Position numbers and translations under genes: made by a program. 16,828 bases of DNA from an uncultured Desulfobulbaceae bacterium (GTDB lineage: Bacteria; Desulfobacterota; Desulfobulbia; Desulfobulbales; Desulfobulbaceae), in NCBI GenBank assembly GCA_945787305.1, contig CALZIH010000026.1, positions 1 through 16,828 on the forward strand, given 5' to 3'. The notes under the pieces were generated by a model. It ran no database searches and had not been told where the DNA came from. It was given only the letters and a program-made list of their open reading frames with translations. Position 1 is the stretch's first letter, and each line of letters opens with the position of its first letter. Shown piece by piece: positions 1 to 7,793 of the stretch.

Positions 1-1
1 T

Positions 2-733
2 GAAATTAATAACCCAAACTCCATTGCCCTACTGAACTTACCCCTGTTGACAAGATCCTGGCATAGTGTACGGCCAATCCTCGATGAATATTATGACGAA
101 AATGGAGATTTTGCGGTTGCGGGTATTGAATATTCAGAGATGCGGCAACAGCTACCCAGGCTCTGCCTTGAACTCGAAGAAAGTGCCGTCCGGATAAAAC
201 AGATAGTCAAGGATTTGAAAGATTACGCTCGCCAGGAGACCAGTGGTCTTTTTCAGGAAGTTGACGTCAACGAAGTCGTTCAAGCCTCTGTTCGCCTGAC
301 AGCAAACACGGTGCAAAAGTCGACGACAAACTTTGAAGTTCACTACGGTAATGACTTACCAATAGTCGAGGGAAACCGGCAACGACTCATCCAGGTAATT
401 ATCAACTTGATTCAGAACAGTTGTGAAGCCCTTTTTCATAAAAATGGCAGTATCTCGATACAGACACAATACAATCAAATAACAAACGGGGTGGAGATCG
501 TTGTTCGTGATCAGGGCAGCGGTATTGGCGCTGATGTAATCGGTAAGGTCACGGATCCTTTTTTCACCACCAAAAGAAATATTGGAGGCACCGGGCTTGG
601 GCTCTCTGTTTCAGCAGGAATAATTAAAGAACACCTTGGACTCCTCTCCTTTTCATCAAATCCTGAGCAGGGAACAGAGGTTATCGTCAGCCTGCCTGCT
701 GTCCATGACTCATCATCACAGGCACATGTATGA
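2..733 (+). CDS. Sensor histidine kinase, C-terminal part (5' truncated by window edge)
   Basis: The reading frame is open from base 2 and begins with EINNPNSIALLN. Base 1 is T, as expected for the last base of CAT, so the window appears to start exactly at the phosphoacceptor His of an HEINNP H-box. The remaining 243 residues contain the rest of the dimerisation domain, with an unusually long stretch between the two helices (SWHSVRPILDEYY through GIEYSEMR) before RIKQIVKDLKDYAR. The catalytic ATPase domain follows: N box (INLIQNSCEAL), G1 (DQGSGIG), F box (FFTTK) and G2 (GGTGLGL). The input domain lies upstream and is unseen. The TGA stop overlaps the ATG of the next gene by four bases (ATGA), so kinase and regulator are translationally coupled and almost certainly cognate. 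The TTG at 47 is not the real start because it falls inside the HisKA domain. Confidence 0.93.
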   Translation, partial: EINNPNSIALLNLPLLTRSWHSVRPILDEYYDENGDFAVAGIEYSEMRQQLPRLCLELEESAVRIKQIVKDLKDYARQETSGLFQEVDVNEVVQASVRLTANTVQKSTTNFEVHYGNDLPIVEGNRQRLIQVIINLIQNSCEALFHKNGSISIQTQYNQITNGVEIVVRDQGSGIGADVIGKVTDPFFTTKRNIGGTGLGLSVSAGIIKEHLGLLSFSSNPEQGTEVIVSLPAVHDSSSQAHV

Positions 734-2154
734 CTAAGAATGTTTATCCTCTCAACCCTATTGTCATTGTTGACGATGAAGAGGCGTGGCTGCACAGTTT
801 CAGTCTGGCCCTTCGTTCTGCAGGCATGAACAATGTGGTTACCAGCAATCAACCACATAAACTGATGGAGATTTTGGCAGGAATGGATGCCTGCCTTCTC
901 GTTTTAGATCTGATTATGCCCCAGGTTTCAGGTGATGTCTTGTTGCAGGAGGTTGTAACCCGCTACCCTGACCTCCCGGTCATTATAATGACGGGTCTTG
1001 ATGAGGTCGATACGGCAGTTACCTGTATGAAATACGGTGCGTATGATTTCTTTACCAAAGTGACCGAAGAGTCGCGCCTGTTGACCGGGGTGCGCAGAGG
1101 GGTGGAAATGGACCGGCTGCGCAGGGAAAACTTTGCCTTGAAAGAACGGTTTTTCCAAAACGATGTTCGGCAACCAGAGGCCTTTGCCGAGATAATTACC
1201 CATAACCAGGGCATGTTCTCCATTTTTAAGTATATTGAGGCCATTGCCACAACCTGTGAACCCGTGCTTATTACAGGGGAAACTGGCGTTGGCAAAGAGC
1301 TGATTGCCCATGCCCTGCACAGGCTGAGCGGGAGAAGCGGAGCGTTTGTTGCCGTTAATATAGCAGGATTTGATGAGGCCATGTTGGCCGATGCCCTTTT
1401 TGGCCATCGTCGCGGTGCATTTTCCGGAGCAGAGCGGTCCCGTGAGGGATTGGTTGCCAGGGCGGATAACGGAACCCTGTTTCTTGATGAAATTGGCGAA
1501 CTCAGCCAGTCGGATCAGGTAAAACTGCTCCGTTTGATCCAGGAACGGGAATATTATCCACTTGGGTCCGATATCGCAAAGTCGACCAATACCAGAATGA
1601 TTTTCGCCACCCACCGAAATCTGAGTGCTCTTTTAGAATCCGGGGCCTTCAGGCAGGATCTGTTTTTTCGTCTTCGCACCCATCAAGTACATATTCCGCC
1701 GCTCAGGGAACGTTACGACGATCTGGCAATTTTACTGGATCAGTTTATGGAAAAAGCTGCACAAAGCCTGAATAAGAACAAGCCTGCGTATCCGCGGGAG
1801 CTACCAACGTTACTAGCTACCTACCCCTTTCCTGGCAATATCCGCGAGCTACAGGCAATGGTTTTTGACGCCGTATCAAAGCATCAGTCGCGCACACTGA
1901 GCATGAAAGAGTTTAAAAAGTATATCAACCACAACAATACTAAACTAACCAAAATAACAAAAATACCAACGCAAGGATCAACACCTTTTACCGACTTGCA
2001 GTCGTTGCCAACATTGAAGGAAGCCGGGCACCTTTTGGTCAAAGAGGCGTTGCGTAGAGCTCAAGGAAATCAAACCATTGCTGCGCAGATGCTTGGCATT
2101 ACCCGTCAGGCTCTTGGCTGGCGTCTGAAGCAGGCCGTGGAAAAGAGAGAGTAG
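730..2154 (+). CDS. Sigma-54-dependent response regulator, NtrC family
   Basis: This 474-residue protein has the full NtrC order. A receiver domain occupies about 10-125, with acidic DDE at 15-17, the predicted phosphorylated Asp60 in LVLDLIMP, Thr88 and Lys110. A sigma-54 AAA+ domain spans about 155-395: Walker A GETGVGKE 183-190, sigma-54 contact loop GAFSGA 229-234, Walker B LFLDEIGE about 250-257, and FRQDLFFRL with the arginine-finger region near 307-315. A C-terminal Fis-type helix-turn-helix (NQTIAAQMLGITRQALGWRL) ends the protein. It should be phosphorylated by the upstream kinase and then remodel sigma-54 RNA polymerase from upstream sites; the target genes cannot be told from the window. 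The contact loop has Ser in place of the usual Thr of GAFTGA. The start codon overlaps the kinase stop (ATGA). Confidence 0.96.
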   Translation: MTKNVYPLNPIVIVDDEEAWLHSFSLALRSAGMNNVVTSNQPHKLMEILAGMDACLLVLDLIMPQVSGDVLLQEVVTRYPDLPVIIMTGLDEVDTAVTCMKYGAYDFFTKVTEESRLLTGVRRGVEMDRLRRENFALKERFFQNDVRQPEAFAEIITHNQGMFSIFKYIEAIATTCEPVLITGETGVGKELIAHALHRLSGRSGAFVAVNIAGFDEAMLADALFGHRRGAFSGAERSREGLVARADNGTLFLDEIGELSQSDQVKLLRLIQEREYYPLGSDIAKSTNTRMIFATHRNLSALLESGAFRQDLFFRLRTHQVHIPPLRERYDDLAILLDQFMEKAAQSLNKNKPAYPRELPTLLATYPFPGNIRELQAMVFDAVSKHQSRTLSMKEFKKYINHNNTKLTKITKIPTQGSTPFTDLQSLPTLKEAGHLLVKEALRRAQGNQTIAAQMLGITRQALGWRLKQAVEKRE

Positions 2155-2163
2155 AAGGTTTGT

Positions 2164-2424
2164 ATGCACAATGTACAGATAGCAGTTGAAGGCGTGAACG
2201 TCGATTTTGAAACCGTACGGCGAATGGGGGAACTTATTGCTCTACAGGAAAATGAGTATGCAACTCTTGTGGCCTGGAACGATCGTGACGGGAAGAGGCA
2301 TTCTCCCCAGTGCCTCAAGTGCGAGATTAAAGGCGAACCGGGCTGGGAGGTGTATGGCCGCAACCATGCCGGCAGGTTGCGGATAAGCATAAATGAAGAT
2401 CAGTTTGTTTTGATCTACAGCTAA
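2164..2424 (+). CDS. AF1514-like small protein of unknown function
   Basis: This 86-residue protein starts 9 nt after the regulator stop, behind AGAAGG, so it probably belongs to the two-component operon. It has no signal peptide or membrane segment. It looks like a compact soluble alpha/beta fold: a strand (VQIAVEGVNVDF), a helix (ETVRRMGELIALQENE), a strand (YATLVAWND), then a loop with two Cys in QCLKCEI, and a final strand (DQFVLIYS). The pattern VEGV-x-DFET ... AW-x-D ... HSP-x-C ... PGWE-x-YGR matches my memory of the AF1514 / DUF5619 family of archaea and Desulfobacterota. That assignment is recall, not a search. No biochemical function is known to me. Codon use and composition look like the neighbours. 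Confidence 0.75.
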   Translation: MHNVQIAVEGVNVDFETVRRMGELIALQENEYATLVAWNDRDGKRHSPQCLKCEIKGEPGWEVYGRNHAGRLRISINEDQFVLIYS

Positions 2425-2590
2425 TCCCTCTTGCGCTCAAGAATCTATACCAAAAAAGCGTAGAATGTGAAGTCTGAAAGCATCACACCTGCGCGTGAAT
2501 TCCCCCCTAAGTCTCGGAGTCTGCACTTACCTTATTTGCCTAACTTTAAGTCTTTTTACGACAATCGCTGTGAAAAATGCGGTCCAGGTC

Positions 2591-5500
2591 TTATTCCACC
2601 CGTCGGCAATGATTTTCCACTTCCTGCCAGAGTTTGTGTAACCGTTTTTCAGAAACCGGCATGGCCGTTCCCAGTTCCGGTGCGAAGACGGAGACCCGAA
2701 ATTCCTCTACCATGGTTTGGTATTGGGAAATAGAGCAACGGCATTGCCTGGTGTGTGAATTGAATTCCTTGATGTGTGTCAACCGATTAACAGCTGTGGA
2801 CATCCGTTTTTGTTTTTGTTCATCCTTTGTTGGATCCTGTTCGGCCCGCTCAAGGCGAATACGTAATGCTTGCAGATATCGGCTTGTGTGGGTCAGTTGA
2901 TCACGAGATCTCGTCAGGAGGAAATCCGCCGGCAGAATACTTTCCAGGCTTTCCGTAAAATCCTGAGCAAGGACCGGGTTGAAATTTTTATTCTTTTTGC
3001 AACGTTCTTTCCAGGCGGTAAGCGATACCACCGCCTGGCGGCGATCGGCCAACACCTTCATAACGTCGCGAAGAACTTCCCCGACTTTTGAATAAATACC
3101 ATGCTCTTTTAGCTCGGAGCAGATTTTGTTAAAACGTGATTCCTCTGGGATCAAACCGTTGTTGGTATGATAGAGCCCATCCATGACAAATCCGACCAGG
3201 GCTTCACGCAGTTGCAGAGCTGTTCCTGGCATACCCAACGAAAGCCAGGACGCTGAGTGTGTAGTAAGGGCGAGCTTGCATTCGTTGATTATTTTTTTTC
3301 TACAACCGGGAAACTGCAAGCTATAGAGAAATTGCAATCCATGACGGGTTTGCCGCCTGGCCACGGATTCGTCTTCCAGATAGTGGAGGTCAACTCGTCC
3401 ATTATCAGTAACAAGCAAGGCGGGGAAATACAACTTGCTTGCCCCCCGTTTCGTCGTCACGGATACCCTTGTCGGCAGGTCGGCAAAATCCCAGGTGGTC
3501 AAGCCACTTTTTTGGGGAAATTGCTCCCTGGTAATTAATTGAGAGTCATTCTGTTGTCCTGATCCGTTCAGGCTATCCTGTTGACTGGCCAGTATGTCTG
3601 TAAAGTTGCGACTGGCACAGAGTGTTTTTCCATTGGTGTCCTGCAGTTGGTAGCGCATCAAGAGGTGTTGCGGCAGGGTATCGGCTTGCCAGTCGCTACG
3701 GTTGATTTGTAGGCGATATGCACGAAGCAGGGCTTTTTCCAGAGCAGGGTACAGGGAACCTTTGTATATGTCCAGACCATCGATGATCCGGTCGACTGCA
3801 TCGGGAAGGGGGACCAGTCGGCGGCGTAGTGTCTTTGGTAGTCGTTTCAACAGGTGAAGAATCTTTTCGTCGAGCAATCCCGGTACCAGCCACTCAAAAG
3901 CAGTTGGAGAAAGTGAGCTGAGTTGAGATGGTGTCAGGAATACTGTCACACCATCTTTTGCGCTACCGGGGTTGAAGGTATATTCCAGGGGAAATGCAAC
4001 GCCTCCTATTCGCAGCTCATGAGGATAGCGATACAGTTCATCATGCCCGGGCATTTCTGTACAGATATCCTGATCGCTCATCCAGAGGAAGGCATCACCT
4101 TTCTTTTTTTTCAACAACCTGTTTATCGTAAATCGATCATAGGATATATTGATACGCTCTTTATAAAAGGCATACAGTACGTGATCTTCGACAAGAATAT
4201 TCCTGCGCCGGATTTTATCCTCCATGGCATTGATTTTTTCTGTTAATGCCAGGTTGTGTTGCAAAAAAGGATAGTTACCGCCAAGTTGACCTTCCACCAG
4301 GGCCCTGTAAATGAAAATATCCTGAGCTTCTTTAGCGGTATCTTTATTGATGCGTCCATAATTGACTGATCTTCCAGCAACAATAGGAAGGCCAAAAAGT
4401 GAGACACGTTCAGTAGCTCGTACCTGCCCTGTTTTTTTAGACCAGTGCGGGTCAGCGTAACTGCGTTTACAGAGGTCGCCACCGAGCTGTTCCAGCCAGG
4501 TCTCATCAATTATTGCCGAGGTTCGGGCAAACAAGCGGGAGGTTTCAACGAATTGGGCAGCAACGATCCACGCGGCTTGTTTTTTGTTATACAGGCAGGA
4601 GCCGGGAAAGAGCGTAACTTCACGGCCACCGCTGACCACATACACATTTTTTTCCTTTTTGCGACCGATGTTGCGAAGAAAGCCACTGATCAGGGACTGA
4701 TGAATCGCAGCATAGGTTGCCGGTTCACTGTTTAAGCGAAAACCCTTGATCGATCGAAGTAGTCCGGTAATCTGCTCATAAATATCAAACCATTCGCGCA
4801 TTCGTTGCCAGGATAGATAATGAGTGGAGCAGAATTTGCGCAATTTTGAACTGCTGAATTTGTTATCACTGAACTCCTGCCAGCTGTTCCAGATATTCAG
4901 GAGGGTGAGGAAATCGGACTTACTGTCGATAAATACCTGCTGTGCATTGTCGGCAGCTTTTTCTTTGTCCGCTGGTCTGGTACGAGGGTCCTGGATAGAG
5001 AGTGCAGCACTGATGATGGTCACTTCACGAAGGGCACCCTGTGCAGCCGCTTCAACAATGATCCTGGCGATACATGGATCAAAGGGTAGTCGGGCCATGA
5101 TGCGGCCCCTGGCTGTCAACCGGTCGAGGTTGTTGATTGCACCCAGTTCACGGAGAAGACGAAAACCATCGCTGATGGTTCGTTGCGCGGGGGGATCAAG
5201 AAACTCGAACTTGCGTGGATTGCCAATTTTCAAGGCAATCATCTGCAGGATGACTTCAGCAAGATTGGAGCGTTGAATTTCCGGCCGGGTGAAATCTGGC
5301 CGTCCCTGGTAATCCTTTTCACTGTACAGGCGGATACAGGTGCCAGGCCCCGTTCGTCCGCAGCGACCGGCACGCTGATCGCAACTGGCCCTGGAGACGC
5401 GCGACACCAACAGGCTCGTGGTACGAGCCCTGACATTATATGCCGGAATGCGGGCAAGACCGGTATCAATCACAAAACGGATACCGGGTATGGTGATCGA

Positions 5501-6346
5501 CGTTTCGGCAACGTTTGTGGCGATAATGATTTTTCTCTTTTTCGAGGGGCGAAATATTTTACGCTGATCAGCAGCCTGCAGGCGACCAAAAAGTGGGAGT
5601 ATCAAATGACGATCGAGTTCAAGGGTGTTCTGTAAGGCGGCCACGGTATCAAGTATATCCCGCTCCGTTGGCATAAAAACAAGAATATCACCTCCCGGCT
5701 GACGACATAGGCCAAGGACCTCTTCACAGGCTTGATCTACATAATTTTCCAGTTCTTCTCCTGTTGTTTGATCTCTGTATTGCTGGGTAATAGGGTAGGT
5801 TCTACCTGAGACTTCGATAATGGGGGCGTTATCGAAATGGGCGCTGAACTTCTCCGTATCAATGGTTGCGGAAGCAATGATCAATTTGAGATCGGGACGG
5901 TTTACCAGGAGCTGTTTCAAGTAACCGAGCAAAAAATCAATGTTCAGGCTACGTTCATGCGCCTCATCAAGGATTATGGTGTCGTAACGGTTAAGAAGAC
6001 GATCAGCCCGGCTTTCTGCCAGCAGGATCCCGTCGGTCATGAATTTAATCCGCGTACTTTCACTGGTTCTGTCTTGGAAACGGATGGTGGAGCCAACCCA
6101 ATCAGGTCGTTGCAGTTCTGTCCCAACCCGTTCAGCCATAGCTATTGCGGCCAATCGTCGCGGTTGGGTGCAGCCGATTAACAGTTCCTTGCCTTGTCCG
6201 GCATCGAGGCACATCTTTGGCAGTTGTGTCGTTTTTCCGGAGCCTGTATCTCCGGCAATTACAAGGATCTGATGTTCGCGAATGGCAGCGATAATCCTAT
6301 CTTTTTCCTCGCTGATGGGAAGGTTTGCGGGATAGTTAACATGCAT
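2591..6346 (-). CDS. hrpA: ATP-dependent RNA helicase HrpA (DEAH box)
   Basis: This 1251-residue protein is close in length to E. coli HrpA (about 1300). The superfamily 2 DEAH helicase core carries Walker A GDTGSGKT 33-39, QPRR 61-64, DEAH 127-130, SAT 159-161 and motif VI QRAGRCGRTGPG 324-335. The usual helicase-associated region follows, then the long C-terminal half typical of HrpA (DUF3418-like) rather than of the shorter HrpB. HrpA acts on RNA; E. coli HrpA has been linked to mRNA processing and to ribosome rescue. The ATG at 6344-6346 is the only standard start: the frame stays open upstream to a stop at 6494-6496 but offers no ATG, GTG or TTG. No Shine-Dalgarno precedes it. The protein begins directly at NYPANLPIS, so it lacks the roughly 70-residue N-terminal extension of the enterobacterial protein. 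It stands alone on the minus strand, converging on the AF1514-like gene. Confidence 0.96.
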   Translation of the reverse strand: MHVNYPANLPISEEKDRIIAAIREHQILVIAGDTGSGKTTQLPKMCLDAGQGKELLIGCTQPRRLAAIAMAERVGTELQRPDWVGSTIRFQDRTSESTRIKFMTDGILLAESRADRLLNRYDTIILDEAHERSLNIDFLLGYLKQLLVNRPDLKLIIASATIDTEKFSAHFDNAPIIEVSGRTYPITQQYRDQTTGEELENYVDQACEEVLGLCRQPGGDILVFMPTERDILDTVAALQNTLELDRHLILPLFGRLQAADQRKIFRPSKKRKIIIATNVAETSITIPGIRFVIDTGLARIPAYNVRARTTSLLVSRVSRASCDQRAGRCGRTGPGTCIRLYSEKDYQGRPDFTRPEIQRSNLAEVILQMIALKIGNPRKFEFLDPPAQRTISDGFRLLRELGAINNLDRLTARGRIMARLPFDPCIARIIVEAAAQGALREVTIISAALSIQDPRTRPADKEKAADNAQQVFIDSKSDFLTLLNIWNSWQEFSDNKFSSSKLRKFCSTHYLSWQRMREWFDIYEQITGLLRSIKGFRLNSEPATYAAIHQSLISGFLRNIGRKKEKNVYVVSGGREVTLFPGSCLYNKKQAAWIVAAQFVETSRLFARTSAIIDETWLEQLGGDLCKRSYADPHWSKKTGQVRATERVSLFGLPIVAGRSVNYGRINKDTAKEAQDIFIYRALVEGQLGGNYPFLQHNLALTEKINAMEDKIRRRNILVEDHVLYAFYKERINISYDRFTINRLLKKKKGDAFLWMSDQDICTEMPGHDELYRYPHELRIGGVAFPLEYTFNPGSAKDGVTVFLTPSQLSSLSPTAFEWLVPGLLDEKILHLLKRLPKTLRRRLVPLPDAVDRIIDGLDIYKGSLYPALEKALLRAYRLQINRSDWQADTLPQHLLMRYQLQDTNGKTLCASRNFTDILASQQDSLNGSGQQNDSQLITREQFPQKSGLTTWDFADLPTRVSVTTKRGASKLYFPALLVTDNGRVDLHYLEDESVARRQTRHGLQFLYSLQFPGCRKKIINECKLALTTHSASWLSLGMPGTALQLREALVGFVMDGLYHTNNGLIPEESRFNKICSELKEHGIYSKVGEVLRDVMKVLADRRQAVVSLTAWKERCKKNKNFNPVLAQDFTESLESILPADFLLTRSRDQLTHTSRYLQALRIRLERAEQDPTKDEQKQKRMSTAVNRLTHIKEFNSHTRQCRCSISQYQTMVEEFRVSVFAPELGTAMPVSEKRLHKLWQEVENHCRRVE

Positions 6347-6366
6347 TGGTAAGTGTTGGACGAGAG

Positions 6367-6377
6367 AAGGAGGTGAT
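6367..6377 (-). other. Anti-Shine-Dalgarno-like 11-mer in hrpA leader
   Basis: On the minus strand, 21 nt upstream of the hrpA start, the sequence reads ATCACCTCCTT, identical to the 3' tail of bacterial 16S rRNA. On the plus strand it is AAGGAGGTGAT, an extended perfect ribosome-binding site. No credible plus-strand gene follows at proper spacing: the TTG at 6378 meets a stop after two codons, and the ATG at 6395 is too far away. Role unknown; it could be coincidence. Confidence 0.35.
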
Positions 6378-6473
6378 TGATTTAGAGGTTGTTTATGAAC
6401 GGTTTCCTGTATTTTTGGAAGACTGTTTGGCCAATGACTTTTGATTTTCTTCAGTCGATATGTAAAACCAATA

Positions 6474-6584
6474 ATTGATGGACTCGTAAAAAGTCAAAAA
6501 CGGAAATTGCACAGTATGGAAAAACAATGAGTTATAACCTGTCCGCCGTCGGTGGCGAGGCTTTTTGCGACACCGACAATAATT
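6474..6584 (+). repeat. Palindromic intergenic repeat, copy A
   Basis: This is the first of two tandem copies (offset 108 nt). Its ends are inverted: TCGTAAAAAGTC at 6484-6495 pairs with GGCTTTTTGCGA at 6559-6570, and the two non-Watson-Crick positions become U-G pairs in plus-strand RNA. An inner hairpin, CCGCC-GTC-GGTGG, lies at 6543-6555. It ends with ACACCGACAATAATT, shared with copy B. It lies between divergent hrpA and galU and encodes nothing convincing. Confidence 0.85.
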
Positions 6585-6692
6585 GTTGGACTTATAAAAG
6601 TCAAAAACGCTGTTTGCGCTGTACAAAATCACAATGAGTTATACCCTTTCCACCGTTGGTGGCGTGGCTGTTTATGACACCGACAATAATTT
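6582..6692 (+). repeat. Palindromic intergenic repeat, copy B
   Basis: This is the second tandem copy, roughly three-quarters identical to copy A by eye. The segments GTCAAAAACG, CAATGAGTTATA and ACACCGACAATAATT are conserved. Its outer arms begin ATTGTTGGAC and end GACACCGACAAT and can pair, with mismatches. The inner hairpin is CCACC-GTT-GGTGG at 6650-6662; A-U replaces the G-U pair seen at the same place in copy A, so the stem is preserved. Confidence 0.85.
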
Positions 6693-6870
6693 ATCAAACC
6701 ATGTCGGATTATACCTTGGAAAGAAGACCCACATTTGATATTCTTCTGGATTGACGACCCTTTCTGTACGGAAACCACAGCGTTCTCGGTTCAAGGTTGG
6801 ACGGCCGAGCGTTGTATACCGGAAATTTGTTGAGATAACATCTGAAAATAGAGTGGAGAAGGTAAAAAAT
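6693..6870 (+). promoter_or_regulatory. galU leader region
   Basis: These 178 bases lie between the repeat pair and the galU start codon. The region must hold the galU promoter, but I see no convincing -35/-10 pair. TTGACG at 6751 has no good -10 at 16-18 nt, and a TGTATA-like hexamer lies near 6814. A frame is open from TTG 6751 into galU, but the residues it would add do not resemble GalU. The ribosome-binding site GGAGAAGG lies just before the ATG at 6871. Confidence 0.4.
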
Positions 6871-7764
6871 ATGCAAAAGATCAGAAAAGCAGTTATTCCT
6901 GTTGCCGGACTTGGAACTCGATTTCTACCTGCCACTAAGGCGATTCCCAAAGAGATGTTGACCATTGTTGACCGGCCTACCATTCAATATATCGTTGAGG
7001 AGGTCGTTGCCTCAGGGATTGAGGAGGTGATTCTGATCACAAGCGCCGGAAAATCCGCCATAGAAAATCATTTCGACTATGATTTCCAACTGGATACAGT
7101 CCTTAAAGAAAAAAACAAGTCCAGTCTCAGGGAAGAGTTAAACAATATCTCCAACCTGATCGATGTCGTTTCCGTACGCCAAAAAGAACCCCTTGGCCTT
7201 GGCCATGCCATTTGGATGGCCCGCAATGTCATCGGTGAAGAGCCTTTCGTGGTTCTACTTGGTGATGACCTGGTGCGGAGTCAGGTCCCTTGTTGCAAGC
7301 AGATGATCGAACTGTATAACAAGGTGGGTGAATCTATTGTCGCCATACAACGTGTACCCATGGATCAAACCTATCAATACGGTATCGTTGAGGGTGATGA
7401 AATAGAACATGATCGAACATTCAAAGTGAAACGGATGGTCGAAAAACCAGCCCCCGGCACCTCGGATTCCGATATGGCTATTATCGGCCGTTACTTGCTT
7501 ATGCCGGAAATATTTGACCTGCTCGGTAAAACAACCCCGGGCCACGGCGGAGAGATCCAACTCACCGATGCTCTGCTTGCCCTGTCCAAGCGCAGAGGAA
7601 TGTATGCCTACGAGTTCATCGGCAACCGCTATGACGCAGGTGATAAGTTGGGTTATTTGAAGGCGATTGTCGATTTCTCCATGGAGCATCCCACCCTGGG
7701 AAAACCATTCAAAGAATATCTGCAAGCCCTCTGTGTAGACGGTCGTTGTACGGTTTCTACCTGA
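6871..7764 (+). CDS. galU: UTP--glucose-1-phosphate uridylyltransferase GalU
   Basis: GalU makes UDP-glucose from UTP and glucose-1-phosphate in the cytoplasm, for lipopolysaccharide, exopolysaccharide and glycogen-type polymers. The 297-residue protein has the usual family length. It opens with KAVIPVAGLGTRFLPATKAI, the nucleotide-binding signature, followed by PKEML; further family marks are VLLGDD, MVEKP, GRYLLMP and GGEIQLTDAL. I chose the ATG at 6871 rather than the TTG at 6751: it is preceded by GGAGAAGG at good spacing, and the protein then starts right at the conserved first strand. priA follows 29 nt downstream on the same strand, so the two may be cotranscribed although they are functionally unrelated. 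The tandem palindromic repeats lie 180-400 nt upstream and could be within the leader if transcription starts far upstream. Confidence 0.97.
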   Translation: MQKIRKAVIPVAGLGTRFLPATKAIPKEMLTIVDRPTIQYIVEEVVASGIEEVILITSAGKSAIENHFDYDFQLDTVLKEKNKSSLREELNNISNLIDVVSVRQKEPLGLGHAIWMARNVIGEEPFVVLLGDDLVRSQVPCCKQMIELYNKVGESIVAIQRVPMDQTYQYGIVEGDEIEHDRTFKVKRMVEKPAPGTSDSDMAIIGRYLLMPEIFDLLGKTTPGHGGEIQLTDALLALSKRRGMYAYEFIGNRYDAGDKLGYLKAIVDFSMEHPTLGKPFKEYLQALCVDGRCTVST

Positions 7765-7793
7765 TCGTTTGTTACTTTTTTACAGAGACTTAG

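Noticed and set aside
2552..2566. TAAGTCTTTTTACGAC resembling a fragment of the palindromic repeat
   Set aside because: Only about a dozen bases match one arm, and no second arm or interior can be found.
2467..2733. 88-residue plus-strand open frame after the AF1514-like gene
   Set aside because: It overlaps the 3' end of hrpA on the other strand, starts with GTG without a ribosome-binding site, and has low-complexity proline-rich content.
6393..6632. 79-residue minus-strand open frame upstream of hrpA
   Set aside because: It lies mostly across the palindromic repeats and has no ribosome-binding site; its open frame follows from the repeats.
6751..6870. N-terminal extension of galU from a TTG start
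   Set aside because: The added residues do not resemble GalU, and the ATG at 6871 has a good ribosome-binding site and gives the family-length protein.
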